From an uncultured beta proteobacterium (GTDB taxonomy: Bacteria > Pseudomonadota > Gammaproteobacteria > Burkholderiales > Burkholderiaceae_C): a stretch of 26,220 bases of DNA. The notes below the pieces were generated by a model. That model did not search any database, was not told where the DNA came from, and saw only the letters and a program-made list of their open reading frames with translations. The first letter of the stretch is position 1, and each line of letters starts with the position of its first letter. Both the position numbers and the translations under genes were made by a program. This document shows, in pieces, positions 25,656-26,220 of this stretch. Location of the stretch: the NCBI GenBank assembly GCA_903920405.1, contig CAIXMC010000107.1, positions 1 to 26,220 of the forward strand, in the 5' to 3' direction.

Positions 25656-25892
25656 GGGCTTACTCCTTAAAATCAGTCAAAAATCGAATGGCATTGGGCA
25701 TTAAGGTGAGTGTATATCGACGAGGGCGGATGCCGCCATCGTGGATGCGGTGGGGTGCGTTTCAAAGTGATGTGGAGAGTTGTTCATGTTGTTTACTTGA
25801 GATTCGCGGCTTCCCACTTAAGGCGGGACAGAGATGGAGTCGCAAGCTGATTCAGATGAAGTCATCTGCCGGCGTTTGTTACTATTCGTTTC
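25656..25892. promoter_or_regulatory. Upstream region of the cmr operon
   Basis: This 237-bp stretch should hold the cmr promoter. I see no clear -35/-10 pair and no CRISPR repeats. It contains a solo end of the ~200-bp repeat family at 25760-25778 and then runs into the broken transposase gene, so the original upstream context of the operon has been altered. Confidence 0.4.
25760..25778. repeat. Solo end of the ~200-bp interspersed repeat
   Basis: TTTCAAAGTGATGTGGAGA matches the left ends of the repeats at 1025 (ATTCAAAGTAATGTGGA) and 8581 (GATCAAAGTGATGTGGA). The rest of the repeat is not present after it. The match is short, so chance is possible. Confidence 0.4.
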
Positions 25893-26220
25893 ATGCAAAA
25901 AAAAAAAACTCAAACACAGAAGCAGTACGACACGCAAGTCATGCGCTTCTACGACAAATTGAGGCCAAAGGCCACAGCAAAGTGTGAGGGCGCTGGGGAA
26001 TCTCATTCATCGCTCCAAGAGCAGCGTTTCTCGACTTTGGCGGGCGAAAGTGCGCAGGAATTTGCACCCTGAATCGGCGCTTTGGGAAACAGAACAAGGA
26101 TCAACGTGGTTGAGTCTTCTGATTTTTGCCGTGCTGTACAAATTTGGCATATAGACCCATATTGGCGCAGATGCCTTGTATGATTTTTTCAAAATGATCC
26201 GTATCAACACTCATGTGGGA
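25893..26220 (+). pseudogene. Transposase gene broken by a frameshift and an amber stop (runs off right edge)
   Basis: A frame starting at ATG 25893 encodes a basic N-terminus after a run of twelve A and then TQVMRFYDKLRPKATAK. The continuation lies in the next frame from about 25981: SVRALGNLIHRSKSSVSRLW, a helix-turn-helix-like segment, followed by NLHPESALWETEQGSTWLSL and LIFAVLYKFGI. A TAG at 26152-26154 interrupts it, after which THIGADALYDFFKMIRINTH continues in the same frame to the window edge. The arrangement resembles the N-terminus of a transposase-like family seen in betaproteobacteria, by memory only. With one frameshift and one stop it should be inactive. Confidence 0.6.

Overview
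The window looks like chromosomal DNA of a betaproteobacterium, most likely Burkholderiales and near the Comamonadaceae. The evidence is the mltD-gloB-yafS-type methyltransferase-rnhA block, dapF next to xerC, a fused HoxF of an NAD-reducing hydrogenase, and an interspersed repeat of the form '...AAGCGCTAGAGGCC...' that I associate from memory with that family. No rRNA, tRNA or CRISPR array was seen. The genus is not determined.

Left part (1-10.4 kb): the 5' part of hoxF runs off the left edge on the minus strand. Next come xerC, a 49-codon remnant of a DUF484 gene and dapF, all leftward. A 428-bp intergenic stretch with a small MITE-like element precedes a rightward glycogen/alpha-glucan set: pgm (glucose-1-P and glucose-6-P interconversion), glgA (glycogen synthase) and malQ (4-alpha-glucanotransferase). 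Two copies of a ~200-bp repeat flank this left part, one between hoxF and xerC and one between malQ and mltD.

Middle (8.8-15.3 kb): mltD and gloB run leftward and overlap by 4 bp. A yafS-type methyltransferase and rnhA run divergently. A long upstream region then carries a sigma-54 promoter, two NtrC-like sites and a possible IHF site ahead of glnA, indicating nitrogen control. thiM follows on the minus strand.

Right part (15.3-26.2 kb): a leftward type III-B CRISPR-Cas effector cassette in the order cmr1, cmr2/cas10, cmr3, cmr4, cmr5, cmr6, then a 521-bp patch of stacked repeats, then a cas6-family gene. An ordinary trpG/pabA-type amidotransferase overlaps the cas6 stop by 20 bp. Cas10 keeps both its HD and GGDD motifs, so it should be able to cleave DNA and make cyclic oligoadenylate, yet no CARF effector, cas1/cas2 or array lies in the window. 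A decayed toxin-antitoxin pair (antitoxin-like ORF plus the tail of a PIN-domain toxin) sits between cmr4 and cmr5. A broken transposase gene lies upstream of cmr1 and runs off the right edge.

The most unusual theme is repeat activity. At least five copies of one ~50-bp repeat are present, three of them read through in frame inside dapF, the yafS-type methyltransferase and cas6. Three other palindromic or inverted-repeat families break up intergenic regions and separate cas6 from the other cmr genes.
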